From: JACJXF01 sp964349045
GTDB lineage: Bacteria > Bacteroidota > Bacteroidia > Bacteroidales > GCA-2748055
Length of the DNA stretch: 33,171 nucleotides
Direction of reading: 5' to 3'
Assembly (NCBI GenBank): GCA_964349045.1
Contig: CAYGFI010000036.1
Location: forward strand, 1 to 33,171
The notes beneath the pieces were generated by a model. It saw nothing but the letters and a program-made list of their open reading frames with translations, did not search any database and had not been told where the DNA came from. How positions within the stretch are numbered: the first letter of the stretch is position 1; every line of letters starts with the position of its first letter. Below are positions 7,773 through 15,942 of this stretch, piece by piece. Made by a program: the position numbers and the translations under genes.

Positions 7773-7872
7773 NNNNNNNNNNNNNNNNNNNNNNNNNNNN
7801 NNNNNNNNNNNNNNNNNNNNNNNNNNNNNNNNNNNNNNNNNNNNNNNNNNNNNNNNNNNNNNNNNNNNNNNN
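7773..7872. other. assembly gap (100 N)
   Basis: Exactly 100 N, the conventional placeholder for a gap of unknown size. Sequence on the two sides is adjacent only by scaffolding. The bases immediately after it (7873-7939) do not look like a pirin C-terminus, so more than the rest of pirin may be missing. Confidence 0.97.
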
Positions 7873-7939
7873 TAGCTACTCATCTTAATAAGCATACACT
7901 GTTTATCTGAGAATGGCATGGCAGGATTGAAATACTGTA

Positions 7940-7974
7940 AAACCGTTCTCATTAATCCTGGGAACGGTTTTTTA
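7940..7974 (+). terminator. rho-independent terminator after the gap
   Basis: A 9-bp stem AAACCGTTC (7940-7948) pairs with GAACGGTTT (7962-7970) and runs into a T6 tract. It ends whatever gene lies in or before the gap, possibly pirin. Confidence 0.8.
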
Positions 7975-7977
7975 TTA

Positions 7978-8003
7978 TCCTCCGAAGCTTTAGCGAAGGA
8001 GGA
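7978..8003. repeat. TCCTCC..AAGCTTTAGCG..GGAGGA inverted repeat
   Basis: TCCTCC at 7978-7983 pairs with GGAGGA at 7998-8003, around an AAGCTTTAGCG core. From memory this resembles a small dispersed palindromic element common in environmental genomes; part of its core (GTAGCTTTAGCG) appears in the repeat region near 7512. Confidence 0.6.
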
Positions 8004-8083
8004 TGAACGAATTCAGAAAATGAATCACGGGAGGATAAGTTATCATGGTCAGGTAACATCAGAAGCAGGGATTTTGAATAAAA

Positions 8084-8097
8084 TGCAATAAATTGCA
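8084..8097. promoter_or_regulatory. palindrome TGCAAT-AA-ATTGCA upstream of gltB
   Basis: A perfect 6+6 inverted repeat with a 2-base spacer sits 22 bases ahead of the gltB start codon and just before its ribosome binding site (AGGAGA, 8108-8113). The position suits an operator, but no regulator is known from the sequence. Confidence 0.35.
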
Positions 8098-8119
8098 GCA
8101 AAAAACAGGAGAAAGTTAA

Positions 8120-11100
8120 ATGACAAAGGTTCGACAGGAAAATGTGGGTTTATACCGTTCGGAATTTGAACATGATAATTGCGGAATCGGGTTTGTAGCG
8201 CATCTGAAAGGCAGGAAATCTCATGAAATCATACATAAAGGACTTGAAGTTCTGGAAAATATGACCCACCGCGGAGCCGAGGGGGCCGACAGTGGAACAG
8301 GCGATGGTGCAGGTGTCTTAATACAAATCCCCCGCGATTTTTATCTTATACAGGGATTTGCCCTCCCTCCTGAAGGTCAGTTTGGTACCGGACTCATTTT
8401 TCTTCCTCAGGATAAATCAGATGCCCGTAAATGTGAAGAGATACTGATCAGCTTAATTGCAAAGGAAAAGATTGAACTACTTGGATTCCGGGATGTACCT
8501 TGCGACAATTCTTCACTGGGCGCTGTTGCAAAGTCTACTGAGCCTTTTATTCGTCAGATTTTGCTGGCCGCGGATACCGATCAGCAAACTCTGGAGAGAA
8601 AACTGTATATCGTTCGTAAAAAAACTGAAAATGCTATTCGGCTTTCGCAAATCAAACAAAGAAGCTTTTTTTCTATACCTTCTTTGTCATCGAAGGTATT
8701 GATTTATAAGGGAATGTTCACTTCTGAACAACTTCGTCAGTATTTTTCGGATCTTAACGATCCGCGTCTGCAAAGCGCTATTGCCCTGGTTCATTCGCGT
8801 TTCAGCACGAATACATTTCCTACATGGGATCTTGCCCAGCCATTCCGTATGTTGGCTCATAACGGGGAGATAAATACAGTCAAAGGAAACCGGTTCTGGA
8901 TGCAGGCAAGGGAATCTATACTTAAATCGGCGGCTTTGGGAGATCTGAATGAAATTTTTCCTATTATCGAACCCGACAAGAGTGATTCTGCTTCCCTCGA
9001 TAATGTTCTCGAATTTCTCGTAATGAGCGGGAAATCTCTGCCCCACGCACTGGCTATGATGATCCCGGAATCATGGAATCAGAAGAATCCAATATCTCCT
9101 GAACTTCGTGCTTTCTATGAATATTATTCCACGATAATGGAGCCATGGGATGGTCCCGCTTCTCTTTTGTTTTCCGACGGCAGATACGTGGGAGGTATGC
9201 TCGATCGTAACGGACTTCGCCCTTCCCGATACCTGATTACCACAAGCGATTTGATGGTCATGGGCTCTGAAGCCGGCGTTCAGACGTTCCAACCCTCTGA
9301 GGTTAAAGAAAAAGGAAAACTGAAGCCTGGTAAAATGCTGCTGCTCGATACGCAGGAAGGCAGACTTATATACGATCCTGAACTGAAAGCACAGCTTGCA
9401 GGTCGCAATCCATACCGTGACTGGCTGAGTCAGAATATGGTGGATTTTAAGGATGTACAGTTCGGACAAACCTTGTCTCCCGACCTGAAGGAAAATTATG
9501 ATGTTTACCTGAAATCCTTCGGATATTCCACTGAAGACATCGATACGATCATCCGGCCTATGGCTGAAAGCGGTCAGGAACCTGTGGGATCAATGGGCAA
9601 TGACACCCCACCTGCCGTGTTATCTAAAAAACCACAAAGACTGTACTCTTATTTTAAACAGCTTTTTGCGCAGGTTACCAATCCATCTATCGACCCTATA
9701 CGGGAGGAACTGGTTATGAGTCTTACCGGCTACATCGGCTCACTTCAGAAAAACCTGCTCGATGAGATGCCCGACCATTGTCACATGGTAAAGTTCAAAT
9801 CCCCCGTAATTACTAACACCCAGTTCCAGGTACTGAAAAACCTGCAGTACAAGGGATTTGCAACAGTAATTATTCCCATGCTTTTTAATGCTTCTGAAGG
9901 TGCCGCCGGACTTGAAAAATCTATGGAGGAATTATGCAATGCCGCTGAAAAGGCTGTTGATGACGGGAAAAACTATATAATACTTTCCGACCGGGGTGTA
10001 AACAAAGAAAAAGCTCCGATTCCATCTTTACTGGCCGTCTCCGGCATACATCATTTTCTTATTAACAAAAGAAAACGTATGCAGATCGACATAGTGGTGG
10101 AAACCGGTGAAGCAAGGGAAGTTCATCATTTCGCCCTTCTTTTTGGATACGGTGCAAGTGTTATTAATCCGTATTTAAGCTTTGCTGTTGTTCAGAAACT
10201 GGTTGAGAAAAAAGCCATTCAGCAGGATTATTCCAAAGCGGAAGAAAATTACGTAAAAGCTGTTAATAAAGGTCTTCTGAAAGTTCTTTCCAAAATGGGA
10301 ATTTCAACCCTGAGATCATATCGTGCAGCCCAGATCTTCGAAGCCGTTGGAATCCACCCTGATGTTATTAAAAAATATTTTGAGGGAACCGTTTCAAGAA
10401 TTGGGGGAATTGGATTAACCGAAATTGCAAGAGAAGCCCTGATACCTCATTCACTCGCTTTCGTTGATCCCGTCAATGAACCTAATGCACACGACGGGGT
10501 TTATAATTTCCGCAATTACGGTGAACACCATGCATGGAACCCTGAAACTATTGCTTTGCTTCAATGGAGCACAAAAACAGGTAATTACGAAAAATTCAAG
10601 GAATTCAGCGCTCTTGTTGATCAGCAGAATTCTAATCCGGGTTTTATCAGGGGATTTCTGAAATTGAAAAAATCAACACCGGTTGATATCTCTGAGGTTG
10701 AACCCGCTTCCGATATCATGAAACGATTTGTCACAGGAGCGATGTCTTATGGCTCCATTAGCAGGGAAGCTCATGAAACACTTGCCATGGCTATGAACCG
10801 CATCGGAGGTAGAAGCAATACCGGCGAAGGGGGCGAGGACCCGGCCCGCTTTGTTCCACGCGAAGATGGTGAATCGGTTCGCTCAGCGATCAAACAGGTA
10901 GCTTCCGGTCGTTTTGGGGTAACGAATCATTACCTGGTAAATGCCGATGAACTCCAGATAAAGATTGCACAGGGAGCAAAACCGGGAGAAGGGGGACAGT
11001 TACCCGGACATAAGGTGGATAAAATCATAGCAAAAACACGTTATTCCATACCGGGAATTACGCTGATCTCCCCACCACCTCACCATGATATCTATTCGAT

Positions 11101-12652
11101 TGAAGATCTGGCTCAACTGATCTTCGATTTGAAAAATGTCAATCCAAAAGCCAAGATCAGTGTCAAACTGGTTTCCGAGACCGGGGTTGGTACTATCGCT
11201 GCCGGTGTTGCCAAGGCAAAAGCAGACCTGATCACAATCAGTGGAACTGAGGGGGGTACGGGAGCAAGTCCAAGCAGCAGTATCAAACATGCAGGACTGC
11301 CCCTGGAACTTGGACTGGCTGAAGCACAGCAAACTCTGGTATTGAATAACCTTAGGAAAAATGTCATTTTACAGACCGATGGTCAGCTAAAAACCGGCAA
11401 AGATGTTGTAATTGCAGCGCTTCTTGGAGCCGAGGAATTCGGATTTGCTACCAGCGCTCTGATCACCCTGGGTTGCGTGATGATGCGCAAATGCCATCTT
11501 AATACCTGTCCGGTTGGAGTCGCAACCCAGGATCCATTCCTGCGTAGCAAATTTTCGGGAAAGGCCGATTCCCTGGTTAATTTCTTTAGCTTTATTGCTG
11601 AAGAAGTAAGAGAAATACTGGCTGAACTGGGTTATAAAAAATTCAGTGATATCGTGGGTAGAGCGGATCTGCTGGAGAAAAGAGACGATATTCATCATTG
11701 GAAAACCGAAAATCTCGATCTTTCCGGATTGCTTTATGTGCCCGGTAATGCATCGAAATTTGAACGACGTTTCACAACCCCTCAGGAACATAAGCTAAAA
11801 GGAGTGCTTGATTATCATCTGATGGAATTGTCGAAACCAGCGCTTGAGAAAAAAGAAAAGGTTAGTATAAGTCAGATAATCCGGAATACCGACAGGACAA
11901 CCGGTGCCATGCTTTCCGGTGAAATATCCATGAAATACGGAGCTGAAGGGCTGCCAGATGGTACCATCAACGCTGAATTTAAAGGTTCTGCCGGACAAAG
12001 TTTCGGTGCATTTCTGGTCAAAGGTATTCAGTTTAAGCTGATTGGCGATTCCAATGATTATCTGGGAAAAGGCCTTTCCGGGGGCCGGATCATAGTTGTT
12101 CCCCCGATCGGTACCATATATGCTCCTGAAGACAACATTATTATAGGTAATACTGTGTTATATGGCGCAACTTCCGGAGAGGTATTTATAAATGGAGTTG
12201 CCGGTGAACGTTTCTGTGTTAGAAATTCCGGCGCCATTGCCGTTATTGAAGGGGTTGGTGATCATTGCTGCGAATATATGACCGGCGGTCGTACAGTTGT
12301 GCTCGGTAAAACAGGACGTAATTTTGCTGCAGGAATGAGTGGTGGCGTGGCCTATGTATTAAATATTGCGGGAAATTTTGATTATTTCTGTAACATGGGA
12401 ATGGTGGAACTTTCACTTGTTGAAGAACCTTCTGATGTGAAAGAACTGAAGGAACTGATAACCAAACATCTGAATTATACAGGTTCTCCATTGGCTGCAA
12501 GAATCATTGAAAACTGGACGGAATACCTTCAGAAATTTATCAAAGTGATTCCGTTTGAATATAAAAAGGTTCTCGAAGAAGAGAAACTCGAAGCGATCAA
12601 ACTTAAGATTGCATCGGTTGAAAGGGATGTTGAGAGCCAGCCGGTTGGGTAG
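8120..12652 (+). CDS. gltB: glutamate synthase large (alpha) subunit
   Basis: GltB makes glutamate from 2-oxoglutarate and the amide nitrogen of glutamine, the second step of the GS-GOGAT ammonium assimilation route in the cytoplasm. The 1510-residue length is normal. The class II glutaminase domain has its catalytic Cys at residue 21 (HDNCGIGF), so a 20-residue propeptide must be removed. The central domain follows (about 480-770), then the FMN-binding synthase barrel (about 830-1190) with the 3Fe-4S ligands Cys1119, Cys1125 and Cys1130 (CVMMRKCHLNTC), and the GXGXG beta-helix (about 1260-1450). The start is well supported by an AGGAG sequence 7 bases upstream. gltD follows after 88 bases. 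The sequence shows no damage. Confidence 0.98.
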   Translation: MTKVRQENVGLYRSEFEHDNCGIGFVAHLKGRKSHEIIHKGLEVLENMTHRGAEGADSGTGDGAGVLIQIPRDFYLIQGFALPPEGQFGTGLIFLPQDKSDARKCEEILISLIAKEKIELLGFRDVPCDNSSLGAVAKSTEPFIRQILLAADTDQQTLERKLYIVRKKTENAIRLSQIKQRSFFSIPSLSSKVLIYKGMFTSEQLRQYFSDLNDPRLQSAIALVHSRFSTNTFPTWDLAQPFRMLAHNGEINTVKGNRFWMQARESILKSAALGDLNEIFPIIEPDKSDSASLDNVLEFLVMSGKSLPHALAMMIPESWNQKNPISPELRAFYEYYSTIMEPWDGPASLLFSDGRYVGGMLDRNGLRPSRYLITTSDLMVMGSEAGVQTFQPSEVKEKGKLKPGKMLLLDTQEGRLIYDPELKAQLAGRNPYRDWLSQNMVDFKDVQFGQTLSPDLKENYDVYLKSFGYSTEDIDTIIRPMAESGQEPVGSMGNDTPPAVLSKKPQRLYSYFKQLFAQVTNPSIDPIREELVMSLTGYIGSLQKNLLDEMPDHCHMVKFKSPVITNTQFQVLKNLQYKGFATVIIPMLFNASEGAAGLEKSMEELCNAAEKAVDDGKNYIILSDRGVNKEKAPIPSLLAVSGIHHFLINKRKRMQIDIVVETGEAREVHHFALLFGYGASVINPYLSFAVVQKLVEKKAIQQDYSKAEENYVKAVNKGLLKVLSKMGISTLRSYRAAQIFEAVGIHPDVIKKYFEGTVSRIGGIGLTEIAREALIPHSLAFVDPVNEPNAHDGVYNFRNYGEHHAWNPETIALLQWSTKTGNYEKFKEFSALVDQQNSNPGFIRGFLKLKKSTPVDISEVEPASDIMKRFVTGAMSYGSISREAHETLAMAMNRIGGRSNTGEGGEDPARFVPREDGESVRSAIKQVASGRFGVTNHYLVNADELQIKIAQGAKPGEGGQLPGHKVDKIIAKTRYSIPGITLISPPPHHDIYSIEDLAQLIFDLKNVNPKAKISVKLVSETGVGTIAAGVAKAKADLITISGTEGGTGASPSSSIKHAGLPLELGLAEAQQTLVLNNLRKNVILQTDGQLKTGKDVVIAALLGAEEFGFATSALITLGCVMMRKCHLNTCPVGVATQDPFLRSKFSGKADSLVNFFSFIAEEVREILAELGYKKFSDIVGRADLLEKRDDIHHWKTENLDLSGLLYVPGNASKFERRFTTPQEHKLKGVLDYHLMELSKPALEKKEKVSISQIIRNTDRTTGAMLSGEISMKYGAEGLPDGTINAEFKGSAGQSFGAFLVKGIQFKLIGDSNDYLGKGLSGGRIIVVPPIGTIYAPEDNIIIGNTVLYGATSGEVFINGVAGERFCVRNSGAIAVIEGVGDHCCEYMTGGRTVVLGKTGRNFAAGMSGGVAYVLNIAGNFDYFCNMGMVELSLVEEPSDVKELKELITKHLNYTGSPLAARIIENWTEYLQKFIKVIPFEYKKVLEEEKLEAIKLKIASVERDVESQPVG

Positions 12653-12658
12653 AAAATG

Positions 12659-12735
12659 TAGAATTTAGAATTTAGAAGGTAGAATTCTAAATTCTAAATT
12701 CTAAAAACTCTAAATTCTAAATTCTAAATTCTAAT
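12659..12735. repeat. TTCTAAA heptamer repeats, in both orientations
   Basis: Three 7-base units of TAGAATT are followed by about seven inverted units (AATTCTA) with one irregular unit (ACTCTAA) between. The two orientations let the transcript form a long AU-rich hairpin between gltB and gltD. The tract fills essentially all of the 88-base gap and ends 5 bases before the gltD ATG. Confidence 0.85.
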
Positions 12736-12740
12736 ATAAG

Positions 12741-14162
12741 ATGGGAGATCCAAAGGGATTTATAAAGATACAACGCAAAGAAGCCGGAAACCGCCCGGTT
12801 TCGGAGAGAATTTATGATCACAGTGAGGTTGAACAGACCCTGAATACTGAAGACCGAAAGCTTCAGGCAGCCCGTTGCATGGATTGCGGTATTCCATTTT
12901 GTCACTGGGGTTGCCCGGTTGAAAATATTATTCCCGAATGGAATGATGCGGTTTATAAAGGTGAGTGGAAACGCGCAATCGACCTGATGCACGCCACGAA
13001 CAATTTTCCTGAATTCACCGGCAGGATTTGCCCGGCCCCATGCGAGCATGCCTGTGTGCTCAATATAGAGGGAAGTCCGGTTACTATCCGTGAAAATGAA
13101 GCCGCCATTGCAGAATATGCATTCCTCGAAGGGTATATTATACCCAAACCTCCGCGTAAACGAACAGGCAAAACCGTTGCAGTGATCGGTTCAGGTCCTG
13201 CAGGACTCGCAACAGCCGACCAGCTCAACAAAGCAGGCCATACGGTTACTGTATTCGAAAAATCCGATGCCATTGGCGGACTTTTGCGTTATGGTATCCC
13301 TGATTTTAAGCTGAGTAAGGTGGTAATCGATCGACGGCTGAACATCCTGGAACAGGAGGGTATCATTTTTAAAACCGGCATTGAAGCCGGAAAAGATATA
13401 AGCGCTCAGGAACTTTTATATACTTATGATGCAATCTGTTTATCTGTTGGGGCAATGAAACCAAGGGACCTTCCTGTTGAAGGCCGGAATCTTAAGGGCA
13501 TTTATTTTGCCATGGATTTTCTTACCCAGCAAAATATAGTTAACCGTGGAGTAATAATTTCACCGGATCAAAGAATTTCTGCAAAAGATAAAAACGTCCT
13601 GATTATCGGGGGAGGTGATACAGGTTCTGACTGTGTGGGAACCGCAATTCGACAGGGAGCGAAAAGAGTTATGCAGATTGAAATTCTCCCGAAACCTCCC
13701 GATAAAAGAGATGCTGACAATCCATGGCCCTATTACGGTTATACCCTCAAATCATCCACGTCTCATCAGGAAGGCTGCGAAAGAAGATGGAATCTCTCTA
13801 CCCTGAAATTTCATGGCAATGAAAAGGTCGAAAAGGCTGAAGTTGCCAGTGTAGAATGGAAAAAAAATGGATTCTCCCGCCCCGAAATGAATCCGGTCCC
13901 GGATTCTTCAGAGATGATCGATGCTGATCTGGTCTTGCTTGCAATGGGTTTTGTACATCCGGTTCAGGAAGGTCTGTTAAATGATCTGCAGGTGGCATAT
14001 ACAGATAGAAATAACGTAAAAATTTCCGGTAAGTACCAGACATCGGTTCCAAAAGTATTTGCTGCCGGCGATACGGTTCTGGGAGCCAGTCTTGTAGTTC
14101 GGGCAATATTTTCAGGGAGGTCAGCAGCACGGGAAATTAACGGCTACCTGGTTAGTTCATAA
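12741..14162 (+). CDS. gltD: glutamate synthase small (beta) subunit
   Basis: GltD oxidises NADPH and passes electrons through FAD and 4Fe-4S clusters to GltB. The 473-residue protein carries the N-terminal cluster-binding Cys residues (Cys46, 49, 54 and 58 in CMDCGIPFCHWGC, then Cys97, 101 and 105 in CPAPCEHAC), a dinucleotide-binding motif for FAD at about 147-156 (VAVIGSGPAGLA) and one for NADPH at about 287-295 (LIIGGGDTGSD). It ends with the usual FAAGDTVLGASLVV. It is the second gene of the gltBD operon. The intergenic heptamer repeat lies directly before its ATG, and no clear ribosome binding site is left. Confidence 0.98.
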   Translation: MGDPKGFIKIQRKEAGNRPVSERIYDHSEVEQTLNTEDRKLQAARCMDCGIPFCHWGCPVENIIPEWNDAVYKGEWKRAIDLMHATNNFPEFTGRICPAPCEHACVLNIEGSPVTIRENEAAIAEYAFLEGYIIPKPPRKRTGKTVAVIGSGPAGLATADQLNKAGHTVTVFEKSDAIGGLLRYGIPDFKLSKVVIDRRLNILEQEGIIFKTGIEAGKDISAQELLYTYDAICLSVGAMKPRDLPVEGRNLKGIYFAMDFLTQQNIVNRGVIISPDQRISAKDKNVLIIGGGDTGSDCVGTAIRQGAKRVMQIEILPKPPDKRDADNPWPYYGYTLKSSTSHQEGCERRWNLSTLKFHGNEKVEKAEVASVEWKKNGFSRPEMNPVPDSSEMIDADLVLLAMGFVHPVQEGLLNDLQVAYTDRNNVKISGKYQTSVPKVFAAGDTVLGASLVVRAIFSGRSAAREINGYLVSS

Positions 14163-14188
14163 AGTAAAAAGTTCATAAAGTAAAAAGT
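14154..14188. repeat. 16-base tandem repeat over the gltD stop codon
   Basis: AGTTCATAAAGTAAAA occurs twice (14154-14169 and 14170-14185) and a partial third copy begins. The first copy contains the gltD stop codon. Confidence 0.8.
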
Positions 14189-14208
14189 TACAAACTTTAT
14201 CAACACCC

Positions 14209-14238
14209 TTGTATTTTAACAGATAATTATTATTTTTG
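14209..14238 (+). promoter_or_regulatory. Bacteroidota-type promoter for the trp leader and trpB
   Basis: TTG at 14209-14211 and TATTTTTG at 14231-14238 are 19 bases apart, an exact fit to the TTG-N19-21-TAnnTTTG pattern. Transcription would begin only a few bases before the leader peptide ATG at 14247, so that ORF may be nearly leaderless. This supports trpB having its own transcript rather than relying on gltBD. Confidence 0.65.
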
Positions 14239-14246
14239 GTGTCATT

Positions 14247-14312
14247 ATGATCAGTCAAATCTCCATCTCCGCCCGTTATTGGTTGTGGTGCACTTTTATA
14301 AAAAGTTCGTAG
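14247..14312 (+). CDS. candidate trp leader peptide (21 aa, Trp-Leu-Trp)
   Basis: A 21-codon ATG frame in the trpB leader contains TGG-TTG-TGG at codons 12-14 (RYWLWC) and stops at TAG 14310-14312. Two Trp codons in 21 is far above the usual Trp frequency, and they sit in the left arm of the first RNA stem, where a ribosome must stall for classical attenuation. The peptide itself presumably has no function beyond being translated. There is no visible Shine-Dalgarno sequence, and the predicted transcription start lies only a few bases upstream. Coding is inferred from the arrangement of codons and alternative hairpins, not from homology. Confidence 0.7.
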   Translation: MISQISISARYWLWCTFIKSS

Positions 14313-14381
14313 ACAACCTGTGCATTCGTGGAAAAAATATACCTGAGAGGCAAGTTGTTTACAACCAGCCTCTTTTCTTTT
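14280..14381 (+). promoter_or_regulatory. transcription attenuator (Trp-responsive) upstream of trpB
   Basis: The leader has four pairing segments. Segment 1, GGTTGT (14281-14286), overlaps the Trp codons and pairs with segment 2, ACAACC (14313-14318), directly after the leader stop codon. Segment 2 (AGACAAC, 14311-14317) can instead pair with segment 3 (GTTGTTT, 14354-14360). Segment 3 also forms the terminator with segment 4. If tryptophan is scarce, a ribosome stalled at the Trp codons frees segment 2 to hold segment 3 and transcription continues. If it is plentiful, the ribosome covers segment 2 and the terminator forms. The logic is that of the enteric trp attenuator; that it operates here is inference. 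Confidence 0.7.
14345..14381 (+). terminator. attenuator terminator hairpin in the trpB leader
   Basis: AGAGGC (14346-14351) pairs with GCCTCT (14368-14373). Inside it GTTGT (14354-14358) pairs with ACAAC (14361-14365), separated by a 2x2 internal loop, and the stem is followed by TTTCTTTT. It lies 30 bases before the trpB ATG and within the same transcript, so it can only act as a regulated stop or as the gltBD terminator. Confidence 0.8.
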
Positions 14382-14411
14382 AATAGCCTTTTAAAATAAA
14401 AACCAAAAACC

Positions 14412-15773
14412 ATGAACAAAACACACAAATTCATTCTTCCAGAAAATCAAATGCCTCACCAATGGTATAACATTATGGCAGATATGCCCAATAAACCATT
14501 ACCTCCACTGCACCCGGGCACAAAACAACCCATCGGGCCTGAAGATTTGTCTGCTCTTTTTCCCATGGAATTAATAAAACAGGAAGTTTCTACCGATCGT
14601 TATATTGATATTCCTGAAGAAGTCCGGGAAATCTATAAAATCTGGAGACCTACACCCTTGATTAGGGCATACAATCTGGAAAAATATCTCGATACTCCCG
14701 CTAAAATCTATTATAAAAACGAAAGTGTAAGTCCCGCAGGATCACACAAACCCAATACTGCCGTACCTCAGGCGTATTACAATTATAAAGCAGGAGTAAA
14801 GAAAATGACTACGGAAACCGGGGCAGGACAGTGGGGGAGTGCTTTGGCTTTTGCTACCCAGCATTTCAACATCGACCTGAAAGTGTTTATGGTAAAAATT
14901 TCCTATCAACAGAAACCCTATCGTAAATCAATGATGAATCTCTGGGGAGCTGATGTGATCCCGTCTCCAAGTAATCTCACGGATTCCGGAAGATCGATCC
15001 TGGCGATGGATCCCGATTCACCCGGAAGTCTGGGTATCGCTATTTCCGAAGCCGTAGAAATGGCTGCGAAAGATCCGGGTACTAATTATTCCCTTGGGAG
15101 CGTGTTAAACCATGTTCTCCTTCACCAGACTGTAATTGGTCTGGAGGCGCTGAAACAACTTGAAATGGCAGGAGATTACCCGGATATTGTATTAGCATGT
15201 TTCGGGGGAGGAAGTAATTTCGGGGGAATATCTTTTCCGTTTTTGGGCGAAAACTTTCGCAAAGGCAATAAAACCCGTGTAGTAGCAGTTGAACCTGCTT
15301 CCTGTCCTAAACTGACACGCGGTACATTCCACTATGATTTTGGCGATACCGTCGGTTTAACCCCACTGCTTCCCATGTACACATTAGGCCATAATTTTGT
15401 TCCTGATACCATTCATGCCGGAGGATTACGATACCACGGTGCAGGTGCAATAGTAAGCCAGTTGCTTAAAGATAAGCTCATTGAAGCAACATCTGTTAAA
15501 CAATTAGAAACCTTTAAAGCCGGGATGATCTTTGCAAAAACTGAAGGTATTATCCCTGCACCTGAGACAAGCCATGCCATTGCTGCCGTAATCAGGGAAG
15601 CCGAACAGGCAAAAAAAGAAGGAAAATCAAAAACCATCCTGTTTAACTTCTCAGGTCACGGAATTATTGATCTTGCAGCTTATGACAGGTATTTCGAAGG
15701 TAAACTCGTTGATCATGAAGTATCTGATGCTGAAATAGCAAAAAGCGTCGCACAACTGGAACAGTTGACATAG
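14412..15773 (+). CDS. trpB: TrpB2-type tryptophan synthase beta subunit
   Basis: This PLP-dependent enzyme condenses indole with serine (or phosphoserine in some TrpB2 enzymes) to make tryptophan. At 453 residues it is longer than canonical TrpB (about 400) and has the extended N-terminus of the TrpB2 (TrpB-like) family, MADMPNKPLPPLHPG. The PLP-binding Lys is residue 113 (GSHKPNTA), the substrate loop is ETGAGQWG (135-142), and the phosphate-binding glycine loop is GGGSN (265-269). No trpA or other trp gene is adjacent, which fits a role in salvage of free indole. It is preceded by a promoter and an apparent Trp attenuator, strong support that tryptophan is the relevant product. Confidence 0.95.
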   Translation: MNKTHKFILPENQMPHQWYNIMADMPNKPLPPLHPGTKQPIGPEDLSALFPMELIKQEVSTDRYIDIPEEVREIYKIWRPTPLIRAYNLEKYLDTPAKIYYKNESVSPAGSHKPNTAVPQAYYNYKAGVKKMTTETGAGQWGSALAFATQHFNIDLKVFMVKISYQQKPYRKSMMNLWGADVIPSPSNLTDSGRSILAMDPDSPGSLGIAISEAVEMAAKDPGTNYSLGSVLNHVLLHQTVIGLEALKQLEMAGDYPDIVLACFGGGSNFGGISFPFLGENFRKGNKTRVVAVEPASCPKLTRGTFHYDFGDTVGLTPLLPMYTLGHNFVPDTIHAGGLRYHGAGAIVSQLLKDKLIEATSVKQLETFKAGMIFAKTEGIIPAPETSHAIAAVIREAEQAKKEGKSKTILFNFSGHGIIDLAAYDRYFEGKLVDHEVSDAEIAKSVAQLEQLT

Positions 15774-15792
15774 TCAGAACTTGTTTTAGGCA

Positions 15793-15818
15793 GATCCCTC
15801 TTCATTTTTGGAGGGATC
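15793..15818 (+). terminator. probable terminator after trpB
   Basis: GATCCCTC (15793-15800) pairs perfectly with GAGGGATC (15811-15818) around a 10-base loop. The following T-tract is interrupted (ACTAATACTTTT), so efficiency is uncertain. A second weak hairpin (CACCA/TGGTG, about 15841-15872) follows before the GH2 gene. Confidence 0.6.
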
Positions 15819-15942
15819 ACTAATACTTTTATGCTCCCTTCACCAACCTGGTTTACAATTTTAGACCTGGTGGGAGTTTATATTCCTATGGCTAACTTTA
15901 CCGGAAAACTAGTTGTGAGTAAACATTAATAACTGTAAATAC

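Noticed and set aside
7873..7910. C-terminal coding end just after the N gap
   Set aside because: Only about eleven codons before a stop, with no similarity to a pirin end; cannot be supported.
14180..14411. T-box or tryptophan riboswitch ahead of trpB
   Set aside because: No T-box bulge sequence or riboswitch core was recognised; the leader ORF with Trp codons plus alternative hairpins explains the region better.
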